A stretch of DNA of 64,000 nucleotides from Blautia sp. XA-2221 (GCF_028767025.1 NZ_JAJQXX010000003.1:186001-250000); one strand, 5' to 3'; counted from the stretch's first letter, positions 25,644 to 34,587 are shown. The notes: generated by a model not told the origin, from the sequence alone. Numbers and translations are program-made.

Positions 25644-25678
25644 ATCAAGCGAAACTCTGCGATAAGAGCAGGATAGAA

Positions 25679-25708
25679 ATGGATGTTGCAGGGGTATAGA
25701 GCCTGCAA
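25679..25708 (+). promoter_or_regulatory. Possible leader peptide and hairpin before ABC-F gene
   Basis: A six-codon frame (25679-25699, encoding MDVAGV) follows AGCAGGA with 5-base spacing. Its last codons lie in the 5' arm of a hairpin (TTGCAGG at 25686-25692, CCTGCAA at 25702-25708). Such leaders control some ABC-F genes by ribosome stalling; here this is only a suggestion. Confidence 0.3.
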
Positions 25709-25746
25709 AAAACATAACAAAAAGAATCAGGGAGAATTTTTAGTTT

Positions 25747-27303
25747 ATGAGCATATTAAATGTTGAACACCTGTCACACGGCTTTGGAGACAGGGCGATT
25801 TTTTCGGATGTATCTTTCCGTCTGCTGAAAGGCGAGCATATTGGTCTTGTAGGGGCTAATGGAGAAGGAAAGTCTACTTTTATGAATATTGTTACCGGAA
25901 AGCTGATGCCGGACGAGGGAAAAGTAGAGTGGGCAAAAAATGTCCATGCAGGTTATCTGGATCAGCATGCAGTCCTGGAAAAAGGAATGACGATCCGTGA
26001 TGTTCTGAAGTCTGCTTTTGACCCTCTTCTTCAGAAAGAGCAGCGCATGAATGAGATCTGCGATATGCTGGGAAGTGCCGGAGAGGAAGAAATGAATGAC
26101 CTTATGGAGGAGCTGGGAACCATTCAGGATGAACTGACTCTTCATGATTTTTATGTGATCGATGCCAAAGTTGAGGAAGTTGCCCGGGCTCTGGGGCTTC
26201 TTGATCTTGGGCTGGAAAGAGATGTTACAGATCTCAGCGGTGGTCAGAGGACAAAGATCCTGCTTGCCAAGCTCCTTCTGGAAAAACCGGACATTCTTCT
26301 TCTGGATGAGCCTACCAACTATCTGGATGAGGAGCATATTGCATGGTTGAAACGGTATCTTCTGGATTATGAAAATGCGTTTATCCTGATCTCTCATGAC
26401 ATTCCGTTTCTGAATGAAGTGGTAAATATTATTTATCATATGGAAAATCAGGAGCTGAACCGTTATGTGGGAGATTACGATCATTTCCAGGAGGTTTATG
26501 CAGTAAAAAAGGCGCAGCTTGAGGCGGCCTATCGCCGACAGCAGCAGGAAATTAGTGAGCTTAAAGATTTTGTGGCAAGAAACAAAGCCCGTGTTTCCAC
26601 CAGAAATATGGCAATGTCCCGCCAGAAAAAGCTGGATAAGATGGATGTGATCGAGCTGGCAGCGGAAAAACCAAAGCCGGAATTTAATTTTCGGTATGGA
26701 CGTACTCCGGGAAAAATGCTGTTTGAGACACATGATCTGGTGATCGGATATGACGAGCCTCTGTCAAAGCCATTGAATTTCTTTATGGAAAGAGGTCAGA
26801 GGATCGCGCTGGTTGGAACTAACGGTATCGGAAAAACGACTCTTCTGAAAAGTATGCTGGGGCTGATCCCGTCTCTTTCCGGTTCCTGTGAACGGGGAGA
26901 AAATCTGGAGATCGGTTACTTTGAACAGGAAGTAAAGGGCGATAATAAAAATACCTGTATTGAGGAACTCTGGCAGGAATTTCCTTCTTATAATCAGTAC
27001 GAAATCCGTTCGGCTCTTGCCAAGTGCGGCCTTACTACAAAGCATATTGAAAGTCAGGTGCGGGTTTTAAGCGGCGGTGAACAGGCGAAGGTACGTCTGT
27101 GTAAGCTGGTGAACCGTGACACGAATATCCTGGTTCTGGACGAGCCGACCAATCATCTGGATGTGGATGCCAAGGACGAGCTGAAAAAAGCCCTGAAAGA
27201 GTACAGAGGAAGTCTTTTGCTGATCTGCCACGAGCCGGAATTTTATCAGGATGTGGTAAACCAGGTGTGGGATATGAGCAAGTGGACCACGAAGGTGCTG
27301 TAA
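25747..27303 (+). CDS. ABC-F family ATP-binding protein
   Basis: Soluble ribosome-associated ATPase of 518 residues with two ABC domains and no membrane part. Domain 1 has Walker A GANGEGKST, signature LSGGQ and Walker B LLLDEPTNYLDE. The interdomain linker (about 240-310) is helical and charged. Domain 2 has GTNGIGKTT, LSGGEQAKVRL and LVLDEPTNHLD. The closest type by my reading is the YkpA/YbiT group, which acts in translation, rather than a dedicated antibiotic-resistance factor. It is monocistronic, with its own promoter. Confidence 0.92.
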   Translation: MSILNVEHLSHGFGDRAIFSDVSFRLLKGEHIGLVGANGEGKSTFMNIVTGKLMPDEGKVEWAKNVHAGYLDQHAVLEKGMTIRDVLKSAFDPLLQKEQRMNEICDMLGSAGEEEMNDLMEELGTIQDELTLHDFYVIDAKVEEVARALGLLDLGLERDVTDLSGGQRTKILLAKLLLEKPDILLLDEPTNYLDEEHIAWLKRYLLDYENAFILISHDIPFLNEVVNIIYHMENQELNRYVGDYDHFQEVYAVKKAQLEAAYRRQQQEISELKDFVARNKARVSTRNMAMSRQKKLDKMDVIELAAEKPKPEFNFRYGRTPGKMLFETHDLVIGYDEPLSKPLNFFMERGQRIALVGTNGIGKTTLLKSMLGLIPSLSGSCERGENLEIGYFEQEVKGDNKNTCIEELWQEFPSYNQYEIRSALAKCGLTTKHIESQVRVLSGGEQAKVRLCKLVNRDTNILVLDEPTNHLDVDAKDELKKALKEYRGSLLLICHEPEFYQDVVNQVWDMSKWTTKVL

Positions 27304-27350
27304 AAGCATATAAAGATTATATAAAGATTTTCTTTATTACAGAATACCCA

Positions 27351-27379
27351 ATGACTTTTCCGGTAAAAGGTGATACAAT
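27351..27379 (+). promoter_or_regulatory. Promoter for the large membrane protein gene
   Basis: ATGACT (27351-27356) lies 17 bases before TACAAT (27374-27379), which is extended by TGA directly upstream. The start codon at 27457 is 77 bases further on. Confidence 0.5.
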
Positions 27380-27456
27380 ATCCTGAAAATCGGAGAGCTG
27401 CCTGGTGGATTTACAGGAAGAATCAGGACAGAACCGATGAGATAAGGAGGAAATAT

Positions 27457-29160
27457 ATGTACAGGAAAAAAGGAGCAGGTTCCGGCAAAAAAGGAAAGCT
27501 TCTGGCAGTGCTTGCGGTAATTGTTATAGCAGCTGTGTACTACTATGTGGCAATTCCTGCTGTGAACATTCATTCCAGTGGATTCTGGATGTTTCTGATC
27601 GCACTGGTCGTGCTGGGACTGCTGTTTTATGGAGGGAGAAGAGGAATCCATTCCAAAGAAGAAGTCAAAAGTTCAAAAATCTTAAAGCTGGGAATAGGAC
27701 TGGTAGTGCTTCTGGTGCTTGTTTATTTTGCAGGCAGTATTCTTTCCTCACCCATTGTTAATGCAAAAAAATACCGGAATCTGATGGTACCGGAAACAGG
27801 AAATTTTGCGGAGGATATTGAACAGATCAACTACGATCAGATTCCGCTTCTGGACAAGGAATCTGCAGCTCTTCTGGGAAACCGTAAAATGGGAAGCATG
27901 GTGGACATGGTTTCTCAGTTTGAAGTCAGCGATCTTTATTCTCAGATTAATTATCAGGGACGTCCGGTTCGTGTGACACCTCTGGTGTATGCAAGCCCGA
28001 TCAAATGGCTGACTAATATGAGCAAGGGAATTCCGGCTTATATTACCATTGATATGGCAACACAGAATACAGAACTTGTAAAACTGGAAAAAGGAATTAA
28101 ATACTCAGAAGCAGAATATTTTAACCGGAATATTTACAGACATCTGAGATTCAAGTATCCTACTTACATTTTTGATCAGCTCAGCTTTGAGATTGATGAA
28201 GAAGGAACTCCTTACTGGGTATGCCCGGTGAAAAAGTTTAATATCGGACTTTTTGGCGGGCAGACTATTGGAAGAGTAGTTCTCTGCAATGCTGTTACAG
28301 GAGAGTGTGTGGATTATAAAGTTGAGGACTGTCCTACCTGGGTAGACCGTGTTTATCCGGCAGATCTGCTTGTACAGCTTTATGATTATCACGGTACTCT
28401 AATCCATGGATTTTTAAACAGTGTTCTGGGCCAGAAGGGCTGTCTGAAAACAACAGAAGGCTACAATTATCTGGCGCTGAATGATGACGTATGGGTGTAT
28501 ACAGGTGTTACCTCTGTCAGCGGTGACCGTTCCAATGTAGGTTTTGTAATGATGAACCAGAGAACAAAGGAAACAAAGTATTATGAGATCCCGGGAGCCG
28601 AGGAGTACTCAGCAATGGCGTCTGCAGAGGGGCAGGTTCAGAACCTTGGTTATAAAGCGACATTCCCGCTGCTCTTGAATATTGCAGATGAGCCAACCTA
28701 TTTTATTGCTCTGAAGGACAATGCAGGTCTGGTGAAAAAATATGCTATGCTGAACATTCAGAAATATCAGAATGTTGCTATTGGAGATACAGTTCAGGAG
28801 TGTGAAAAGAAGTATCTGAAAATGATCAAAGGCAGCGGTGCGGCTGTGGCAGGAGAAGATACGAAAAAGATCACCGGAGAGATCAGAAGAATGGCTCAGG
28901 GAGTCATAGATGGAAATACTCATTATTATATTGTACTTGAGGATCATGAAGATCTGATCTTTGATGTACCGATCACCGATTTTCTTGGAATTGTGAAGTA
29001 TGATGTAGGAGACAGGATCACGATTTCCTATAACGAAGCGCAGCCTGCAAACAGTGTGGTTTCTGTGAAAGGAGATGCGGGAAGCGCTGAGGGAAGCGTG
29101 GAAACTGACGGAAGCAGTTCCGGGGACGATACCGCAGCTCTGGGAGAAGAGGAATCCTGA
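27457..29160 (+). CDS. Membrane protein of unknown function
   Basis: I do not recognise this 567-residue protein. A basic N-terminus (RKKGAGSGKKGK) precedes three hydrophobic segments at about 14-35, 45-60 and 78-98. A soluble region of roughly 450 residues follows, presumably extracellular, with conserved-looking blocks such as YASPIKWLTN, GIPAYITIDMATQNTELV and SGDRSNVGFVMMNQRTKE. The last 35 residues are Gly/Ser/Asp/Glu rich and likely disordered. ATG 27457 has AAGGAGG upstream. It has its own promoter and a strong terminator, so it is probably a single-gene unit. Confidence 0.85.
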   Translation: MYRKKGAGSGKKGKLLAVLAVIVIAAVYYYVAIPAVNIHSSGFWMFLIALVVLGLLFYGGRRGIHSKEEVKSSKILKLGIGLVVLLVLVYFAGSILSSPIVNAKKYRNLMVPETGNFAEDIEQINYDQIPLLDKESAALLGNRKMGSMVDMVSQFEVSDLYSQINYQGRPVRVTPLVYASPIKWLTNMSKGIPAYITIDMATQNTELVKLEKGIKYSEAEYFNRNIYRHLRFKYPTYIFDQLSFEIDEEGTPYWVCPVKKFNIGLFGGQTIGRVVLCNAVTGECVDYKVEDCPTWVDRVYPADLLVQLYDYHGTLIHGFLNSVLGQKGCLKTTEGYNYLALNDDVWVYTGVTSVSGDRSNVGFVMMNQRTKETKYYEIPGAEEYSAMASAEGQVQNLGYKATFPLLLNIADEPTYFIALKDNAGLVKKYAMLNIQKYQNVAIGDTVQECEKKYLKMIKGSGAAVAGEDTKKITGEIRRMAQGVIDGNTHYYIVLEDHEDLIFDVPITDFLGIVKYDVGDRITISYNEAQPANSVVSVKGDAGSAEGSVETDGSSSGDDTAALGEEES

Positions 29161-29233
29161 GTGAAATTATTTTGTCGATGATATATTTTACAGTATCAGG
29201 TATTTCAGGAAAATAAAATAACAGAAAAGAAAG

Positions 29234-29293
29234 CTGCCAGACAGCTTTCGGCAGGAAATGACAGCCTGTCGGAAGTTGGCCTGGCAGTTTTTT
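29234..29293 (+). terminator. Long bidirectional terminator
   Basis: CTGCCAG (29234-29240) pairs with CTGGCAG (29281-29287), and an inner stem of about 14 pairs (29242-29255 with 29263-29276, with several G-U pairs) continues it. TTTTTT follows on the plus strand. On the minus strand CTTTCTTTT follows, so it may also serve glgB. Confidence 0.8.
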
Positions 29294-29392
29294 ACTTTAC
29301 AGGCAGGAAAAAGTAGAATCTACCATATCTAATGCTTTGTGAGGGACAGATTTTTGGCTGTCTGCGGAACTAACTGTACTTTCAGGGCATTG

Positions 29393-31177
29393 TTATTCCG
29401 CAATATAATACACTGCGGAAAATGGAGGAAGTTCTGTCTGATATCTGCCGGCTGTGAGCTTTCTGGCAGGTCGGCGCCTTTTCAGACTGCCTCCGTATAT
29501 TTCCAGATCGCTGTTAAGAAGTTCTTCGATTTTCTGGCAACCGGAAAACTTCAGTTCATAGGTCTGAGGACGATCAGAAAAATTAAAAACGGCAGTAATG
29601 CGCTCTTTCTGACTGTTCCGTTCAAATACATAGACGCAGGTCTGCTCCTGGTGGCAGTCAATCCACCGGAAGCCGTCTGCCTGATAATCTTTTTCCCAGA
29701 GAGCGGAATGGGACAGATAGATTTCGTTGAGATCTTTCATAAAACGGGCGAAACCACTGTGAATGGGATAATCCAGAAGCATCCAGTCCTGTTCCCGTTT
29801 TTCATCCCATTCTCTCAGCTGGCCGAATTCATTTCCCATAAAATTCAGCTTTTTCCCCGGATGGGCGTACATATACATATAAAGCGCTCTTGCCTGAGGA
29901 AATTTGTTGTCATAATCACCATGCATTTTCTGGAGGATTGTAGCTTTTCCATGTACCACCTCATCATGAGAAAGTGGAAGAAGAAATCTTGCGTCATAGT
30001 AATACATCATGGAAAAGGTCAGCTTATGGTAGTTTGCGCTTCTATATTCCGGGCCGGTACGAAAATAGTTCAGAGTGTCGTTCATCCATCCCATATCCCA
30101 TTTATAGTCAAATCCCAGACCACCCTGAGAAACCGGGTCTGTAACCTTTGGAAAAGATGTGGAATCCTCGGCAGCCAGAATCACAGAGGGGTACATTTCC
30201 TTCAGTCCCCTGTTCATGTACTGGAGAAATTCCACTGCGTTCAGATTTACACCCCGCGCAGGATCTCCCTGCCAGTAAATGGCTCTGCTGATGGCATCCA
30301 TACGAAGTCCGTCAATATGAAATTCTTTTATCCAGTAGTTTGCAGCAGACTGCAGGAAACTGCGGACTTCGCCACGGGAATGCATAAAGTTGCAGCTTCC
30401 CCATTCGCTGACACCCACAGCAGAATGAGGATATTCATACAGGGCGGTTCCGTCATACTGAGCCAGACCGTAGCTGTCTACAGCAAAATGTACTGGCACA
30501 AAGTCCATGATCACGCCGATATTGTTCTGATGACAGCGGTCTACAAAATATTTCAGCTGATCTGCAGTGCCGTATCTGGATGTAGGACTGAAAAAACCGG
30601 TTGCCTGATATCCCCAGGACTCGTCACAGGGATATTCGTTCAGGGGCATGATCTCCAGATAGTTGTAGCCGTTATTTTTTATATAGGGAATCAGGATTTC
30701 AGCCATTTCTTTATAGGTATACCAGGAATCCGCTTTTTCTGAGGGCTTTTTAAAGGAGCCGAAATGCAGTTCATAAATATTCAGCGGTTTTTTGCGGCAG
30801 TCTGTACGGGATGCCAGCCATTCGTGATCATGGAAAGAATAACTGTGCAGATTTCTTATGACAGATGCGAAAGCAGGGCGCAGCTCCATGCCAAAGCCAT
30901 AGGGATCGCAGTGCTCTACACGGTTTCCTGATTTGTCATAAATGCAGTATTTATACATCATTCCTTCTTTTGTTCCCGGAATAGAAAGCTCCCAGAAATT
31001 GCCGTCAGAAACTTTGTGCATATCCCATTCCTGCCAGTGGTTAAAATCTCCGAATACAGTGATTCGGGAAGCGGCAGGCGCAAAGGTGCGGAACATGGTT
31101 GTGCCGTTGTTTATATGAGCCCCCAGATAGTGGTAGGCGTCAAAAATTTTTCCTGTATAGAATCCGTAAAAATCCAT
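29393..31177 (-). CDS. glgB: 1,4-alpha-glucan branching enzyme GlgB
   Basis: Makes alpha-1,6 branches in glycogen; cytoplasmic GH13 enzyme of 594 residues. An N-terminal CBM48-like region (FRTFAPAASRITVFGDFNHW) precedes the TIM-barrel. Catalytic residues are Asp in GLRMDAIS (nucleophile), Glu in LAAEDST (acid/base) and Asp in LSHDEVVHGK. The start at 31177 is chosen because AAGGAGA lies 6 bases before it; a longer in-frame version begins at 31204. No other glycogen genes are adjacent, and the divergent neighbour is a TetR-type regulator. Confidence 0.95.
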   Translation of the reverse strand: MDFYGFYTGKIFDAYHYLGAHINNGTTMFRTFAPAASRITVFGDFNHWQEWDMHKVSDGNFWELSIPGTKEGMMYKYCIYDKSGNRVEHCDPYGFGMELRPAFASVIRNLHSYSFHDHEWLASRTDCRKKPLNIYELHFGSFKKPSEKADSWYTYKEMAEILIPYIKNNGYNYLEIMPLNEYPCDESWGYQATGFFSPTSRYGTADQLKYFVDRCHQNNIGVIMDFVPVHFAVDSYGLAQYDGTALYEYPHSAVGVSEWGSCNFMHSRGEVRSFLQSAANYWIKEFHIDGLRMDAISRAIYWQGDPARGVNLNAVEFLQYMNRGLKEMYPSVILAAEDSTSFPKVTDPVSQGGLGFDYKWDMGWMNDTLNYFRTGPEYRSANYHKLTFSMMYYYDARFLLPLSHDEVVHGKATILQKMHGDYDNKFPQARALYMYMYAHPGKKLNFMGNEFGQLREWDEKREQDWMLLDYPIHSGFARFMKDLNEIYLSHSALWEKDYQADGFRWIDCHQEQTCVYVFERNSQKERITAVFNFSDRPQTYELKFSGCQKIEELLNSDLEIYGGSLKRRRPARKLTAGRYQTELPPFSAVYYIAE

Positions 31178-31197
31178 GGTATTCTCCTTATAGATAA

Positions 31198-31226
31198 TAG
31201 ACATCAGTTGTTCTTTTGACTATAAT
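31198..31226 (+). promoter_or_regulatory. Promoter for TetR-type regulator gene
   Basis: TAGACA (31198-31203) and a perfect TATAAT (31221-31226) are 17 bases apart. The predicted transcript starts near 31233, just upstream of an inverted repeat. Confidence 0.6.
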
Positions 31227-31238
31227 ATAAAAAACAGT

Positions 31239-31269
31239 ACAGGATATGTCTACCGACAAAACATCCTGT
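31239..31269. promoter_or_regulatory. Inverted repeat, candidate operator
   Basis: ACAGGAT (31239-31245) and ATCCTGT (31263-31269) form a perfect 7-bp inverted repeat, with inner GTC/GAC extending it. It lies at about +6 to +36 of the predicted transcript, a usual site for autorepression by a TetR-type protein. No T run follows. Confidence 0.45.
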
Positions 31270-31380
31270 AAGACGGATAAGCAACCTTTTGGCAAAAGTG
31301 TCGCATATATAAGAAAGATCAATATGAAAAAGAATTGGGTTGGGACATTCAGAAAAGAAAACCGGAAGAAGAGGGAGAGT

Positions 31381-31923
31381 ATGGATATCAGAATAGAAAA
31401 AACAGAAAAAGCAATCAAAAATGCGTTTCTGGAACTCAGGGCTAAAAAGCCACTGGAAAAGATCACAGTTAAGGAGCTGTGCGGGCTTGCCTGCATTAAT
31501 AAATCTACATTTTACAGCCATTATGAGGATATTTTTGCTCTGTCAGAGCTGATGGAGGCGGAAACCATTACCTCTGTAGTAAAAAATATTTCTGCGCAGC
31601 AGCAGGATCCTTTCCGGGAACCGGAGGTTTTTACCGGCAACCTTTATATGGCTCTTCTTTCCAGTAATTCTCTGATCAGTATTCTGTTTTCCGGGAAGGA
31701 AAAAGCAAGGCTGGGAGACTGCCTGGAAATAGAACTGAAAAAGCTGATATGGCAGAGATATCCGGAATATCAGCAGGATACAGAGCGGAATATCCTGCTG
31801 TCTTTTTGTATTCAGGGATGCTTTCATGCATATCTGAACCACAGAGATGAGGATCTGGAGGCAGTGATCCGCGTCAGCGAAAATGTGGTGAGGAATCTGA
31901 GACCACTGTATTTCCGGGAGTAG
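31381..31923 (+). CDS. TetR family transcriptional regulator
   Basis: Probable repressor of 180 residues. The N-terminal helix-turn-helix is ITVKELCGLACINKSTFYSHY (about 25-45), characteristic of TetR proteins. The C-terminal ligand domain is not specific. ATG 31381 follows GAGGGAGAG; longer in-frame starts at 31246 and 31324 exist but have poorer ribosome sites. It is divergent from glgB, with overlapping control regions, so it may regulate glgB and itself. It could instead belong to the resistance module downstream. Confidence 0.85.
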   Translation: MDIRIEKTEKAIKNAFLELRAKKPLEKITVKELCGLACINKSTFYSHYEDIFALSELMEAETITSVVKNISAQQQDPFREPEVFTGNLYMALLSSNSLISILFSGKEKARLGDCLEIELKKLIWQRYPEYQQDTERNILLSFCIQGCFHAYLNHRDEDLEAVIRVSENVVRNLRPLYFRE

Positions 31924-32061
31924 ATCATAGAGAAAATTTCAATAGAAAATATTTGTCAGTTCTGGGAGATGTGATCAATTTCAGGAATATAGAACAGATG
32001 AATATGGACTTTCGTTACTGATCTGAAATAGATATTACAGAAACAGGGAAAGGAGCAAAAC

Positions 32062-32748
32062 ATGAGTAACATATTGCTTTTAGAAGATGATCTTAGTCTG
32101 ATCAACGGGCTTTCTTTTGCATTCAGGAAACAGGGTTTTGAACTGTCTGTTGCCAGAACGCTCAAAGAAGCAGACAGTCTGTGGGCAGATGGAAAATATG
32201 ATCTTCTGGTACTGGACGTAGCGCTGCCGGACGGCACGGGATTTGAATTTTGCCAGAAAGTGCGACAGGCTTCCAAAGTACCTATTATTTTTCTGACAGC
32301 AGCAGATGAGGAAATGAACATTATTATGGGGCTGGATATTGGCGGAGACGATTATATTACAAAACCGTTTAAGCTGGGGGTGCTAGTGTCCAGAGTCAAT
32401 GCACTTCTCCGACGGGCAAAAGATTTCAGCTCCGCAGATACGCAGCTGGAATCCAACGGAATAAAAGTGCTTTTACTGCAGGGACAGGCTTTCAAAAACG
32501 GAGAACTGCTGGAGCTGACGGCTGCAGAATATAAGCTGCTTTGTCTGTTTATGAGAAATCCCAACATGGTACTTACCAAAGAAAAAATTTTAGACCAGCT
32601 GTGGGACTGCGACGGAAATTATATTGACAGCAGTACTCTTACCGTGTATATGAGGCGGCTTCGCATAAAGGTTGAGGATAATCCCAGCGAACCGCAGATG
32701 CTTCTGACAGTCCGGGGAATGGGCTATAAATGGAATGTGACAGGGTGA
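32062..32748 (+). CDS. OmpR/PhoB-type response regulator of an ABC exporter module
   Basis: Response regulator of 228 residues: receiver domain with Asp9-Asp10 and phospho-acceptor Asp52 (LVLDVALPDG), KPF lysine motif, then a winged helix (about 130-228) ending in LLTVRGMGYKW. GGAAAGGAG precedes the ATG. It is followed by its kinase and an ABC exporter, the arrangement of VanR/BceR-type modules that respond to peptide antibiotics. A three-copy 11-bp repeat before the exporter genes (33790-33822) is its probable binding site. Confidence 0.94.
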   Translation: MSNILLLEDDLSLINGLSFAFRKQGFELSVARTLKEADSLWADGKYDLLVLDVALPDGTGFEFCQKVRQASKVPIIFLTAADEEMNIIMGLDIGGDDYITKPFKLGVLVSRVNALLRRAKDFSSADTQLESNGIKVLLLQGQAFKNGELLELTAAEYKLLCLFMRNPNMVLTKEKILDQLWDCDGNYIDSSTLTVYMRRLRIKVEDNPSEPQMLLTVRGMGYKWNVTG

Positions 32749-32756
32749 GGCGTTTT

Positions 32757-33794
32757 ATGAAGATATTTGCAGATAAAGAAATCAAGAAGCTGTTTCTTTC
32801 GTTATCAGTTATCTGGCTGATCTTTCTTATGCTGGCGCAGGGATATCTGTGGCTATCCTGTCAGCGTGTTTCTCTGTGCCTGCTGTTTCTTTTTTTGTTT
32901 GCAGGAGGCGCTGTATGGGCAGCTTGCTGTTCCTGCTTCCGAAAACAAAATCAGATAATGGAACAGGCAGTATCACAGATCCATGAATATCTTGACGGCG
33001 ATCGCAATGCTCGTATTGAATGTGACGAAGAGGGAGAATTATATCGGCTGTTTCATTCTGTCAATTCTCTGGCGGCGGTGTTAAATGCTCACGCAGATAA
33101 TCAGCTTCGGGAAAAGGAATTTTTGAAAAATACGATCTCTGATATTTCTCACCAGCTGAAAACACCTCTGGCGGCTTTGAATATTTACAACGGGCTGCTA
33201 CAGGACGAAGAAGCAGATCTGGCTCAGGTAAAAGAATTTGCGGATTTGTCAGAGCAGGAACTTGACCGCATTGAAATACTGGTGCAGAATCTGCTTAAAA
33301 TTACAAAGCTGGATGCAGGCTCTGTGCTGATCGAAAAGAAAACAGAGAACGTAGCGGATATGATGGGAGATATTGAGCTGCACTTTGCATATAGAGCCAG
33401 GCAGGAACAGAAAGAGCTTATTCTGTCCGGTTCAGATAATATTTTTCTTTTATGTGATCGTGACTGGATGTGGGAAGCAATCGGTAATATTGTGAAAAAT
33501 GCTCTGGATCACACAGAAAAAGGAGATACGATCCATATCGAATGGAGAGCCCTGCCCTCCGTGATCCAGATTACCGTAAAGGATAATGGATGCGGCATTC
33601 ATCCGGAGGATCTGCATCACATTTTCAAGAGGTTTTATCGCAGCCGTTTTTCCAGTGACAGACAGGGGCTCGGACTTGGACTTCCGCTTGCAAAAGCGAT
33701 TATTGAAGCCCATGGCGGCAGTATTGAGGTTGACAGTGAACCAGGAAGAGGCACGATTTTTACAATGAATTTTTTAATTCCTACAAAATTGTAG
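32757..33794 (+). CDS. Sensor histidine kinase with very short extracellular loop
   Basis: Kinase of 345 residues with two membrane helices (about 12-32 and 38-58) separated by only a few residues, as in intramembrane-sensing BceS-like kinases that sense through the ABC permease. The H box is ISDISHQLKTPLAAL (His132); the ATPase part has NIVKNALDH, DNGCGI and GLGLGLPLAKAI. ATG 32757 follows GGGTGAGG; an in-frame ATG at 32730 lies inside the regulator gene. Confidence 0.93.
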   Translation: MKIFADKEIKKLFLSLSVIWLIFLMLAQGYLWLSCQRVSLCLLFLFLFAGGAVWAACCSCFRKQNQIMEQAVSQIHEYLDGDRNARIECDEEGELYRLFHSVNSLAAVLNAHADNQLREKEFLKNTISDISHQLKTPLAALNIYNGLLQDEEADLAQVKEFADLSEQELDRIEILVQNLLKITKLDAGSVLIEKKTENVADMMGDIELHFAYRARQEQKELILSGSDNIFLLCDRDWMWEAIGNIVKNALDHTEKGDTIHIEWRALPSVIQITVKDNGCGIHPEDLHHIFKRFYRSRFSSDRQGLGLGLPLAKAIIEAHGGSIEVDSEPGRGTIFTMNFLIPTKL

Positions 33795-33840
33795 GCTGGC
33801 TGTAGGCTGACTGTAAGGTTTCAGTGTTATCCTTTGTAAT
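33790..33840 (+). promoter_or_regulatory. Three tandem 11-bp repeats and promoter for ABC exporter
   Basis: TGTAGGCTGGC (33790-33800), TGTAGGCTGAC (33801-33811) and TGTAAGGTTTC (33812-33822) follow each other without gaps. The third copy sits at the -35 position, 17 bases before TGTAAT (33835-33840). This is the layout of PhoB-family activator sites. The first copy overlaps the kinase stop codon. Confidence 0.65.
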
Positions 33841-33900
33841 GCAGACACAAAAAGAATGATATCTGTCTGCATGACAAAGTTATTGAGAAAGAGGTGTTGC

Positions 33901-34587
33901 ATGATGGATTTATTAGAGGTCAGAAATATCTGTAAGACCTATGGCAGCGGAGAAACTTCTGTAAAGGCGCTGAAAAATGTCAGCTTTTCTGTTCCAAGAG
34001 GCGAATATGTGGCAATTGTTGGAGAATCAGGTTCCGGCAAAAGTACCCTGTTGAATATGATCGGTGCTTTGGATACGCCAACGACCGGAAAGGTGCTGAT
34101 CGATGGCAAGGATATTTTTTCTATGAACGACCAAAAACTTACAGTGTTCCGGCGCAGGAATATTGGCTTTATTTTTCAGGCGTTTAATCTGATTCCGGAG
34201 CTGACTGTGGAGCAGAATATGATTTTTCCAATGCTGCTGGATTACCAGAAGCCGGACAGAAAATATCTGGAGGAGCTGCTGGCTGTATTGAATTTAAAAG
34301 ATCGGCGAAACTATCTGCCCAGCCAGCTTTCCGGAGGTCAGCAGCAGAGAGTGGCGATAGGGCGTGCGCTGATTACCCGGCCGGCCCTGATCCTTGCGGA
34401 CGAGCCTACAGGAAATCTGGATACTCAGAACAGCAGCGAGGTGATTGCCCTGTTGAAAGAGGCGTCAAAACAATATGAGCAGACGATCATTATGATCACG
34501 CATAACCGCAGCATCGCGCAGACGGCAGATCGTGTACTTCAGGTATCAGACGGTGTCCTGACCGATTTTGGGAGGTGCCGTGAATGA
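33901..34587 (+). CDS. ABC transporter ATP-binding protein (MacB/BceA type)
   Basis: ATPase of 228 residues. Walker A is GESGSGKST, the Q loop lies in FIFQAFNLIPELTV, the signature is LSGGQQQR and Walker B is LILADEPTGNLDT, the set found in LolD/MacB/BceA ATPases. Two start codons in a row (33901, 33904) follow AAAGAGGTG. It overlaps the permease gene by 4 bases. It likely powers export or removal of a peptide or antibiotic. Confidence 0.94.
   Translation: MMDLLEVRNICKTYGSGETSVKALKNVSFSVPRGEYVAIVGESGSGKSTLLNMIGALDTPTTGKVLIDGKDIFSMNDQKLTVFRRRNIGFIFQAFNLIPELTVEQNMIFPMLLDYQKPDRKYLEELLAVLNLKDRRNYLPSQLSGGQQQRVAIGRALITRPALILADEPTGNLDTQNSSEVIALLKEASKQYEQTIIMITHNRSIAQTADRVLQVSDGVLTDFGRCRE

Noticed and set aside
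27304-27350. Terminator after the ABC-F gene (ATAAAGA/TCTTTAT)
   Set aside because: The stem is short and A/T only, with no T run after it.
29339-30742. Long open frame of 467 codons on the plus strand
   Set aside because: It lies wholly within glgB on the opposite strand, where catalytic motifs are clear, and has no ribosome site or recognisable protein features.
31194-31222. Minus-strand promoter TAGTCA-17-TATTAT for glgB
   Set aside because: The spacing is right, but transcription would start only about 10 bases before the start codon and cut into the ribosome site; I could not support it.
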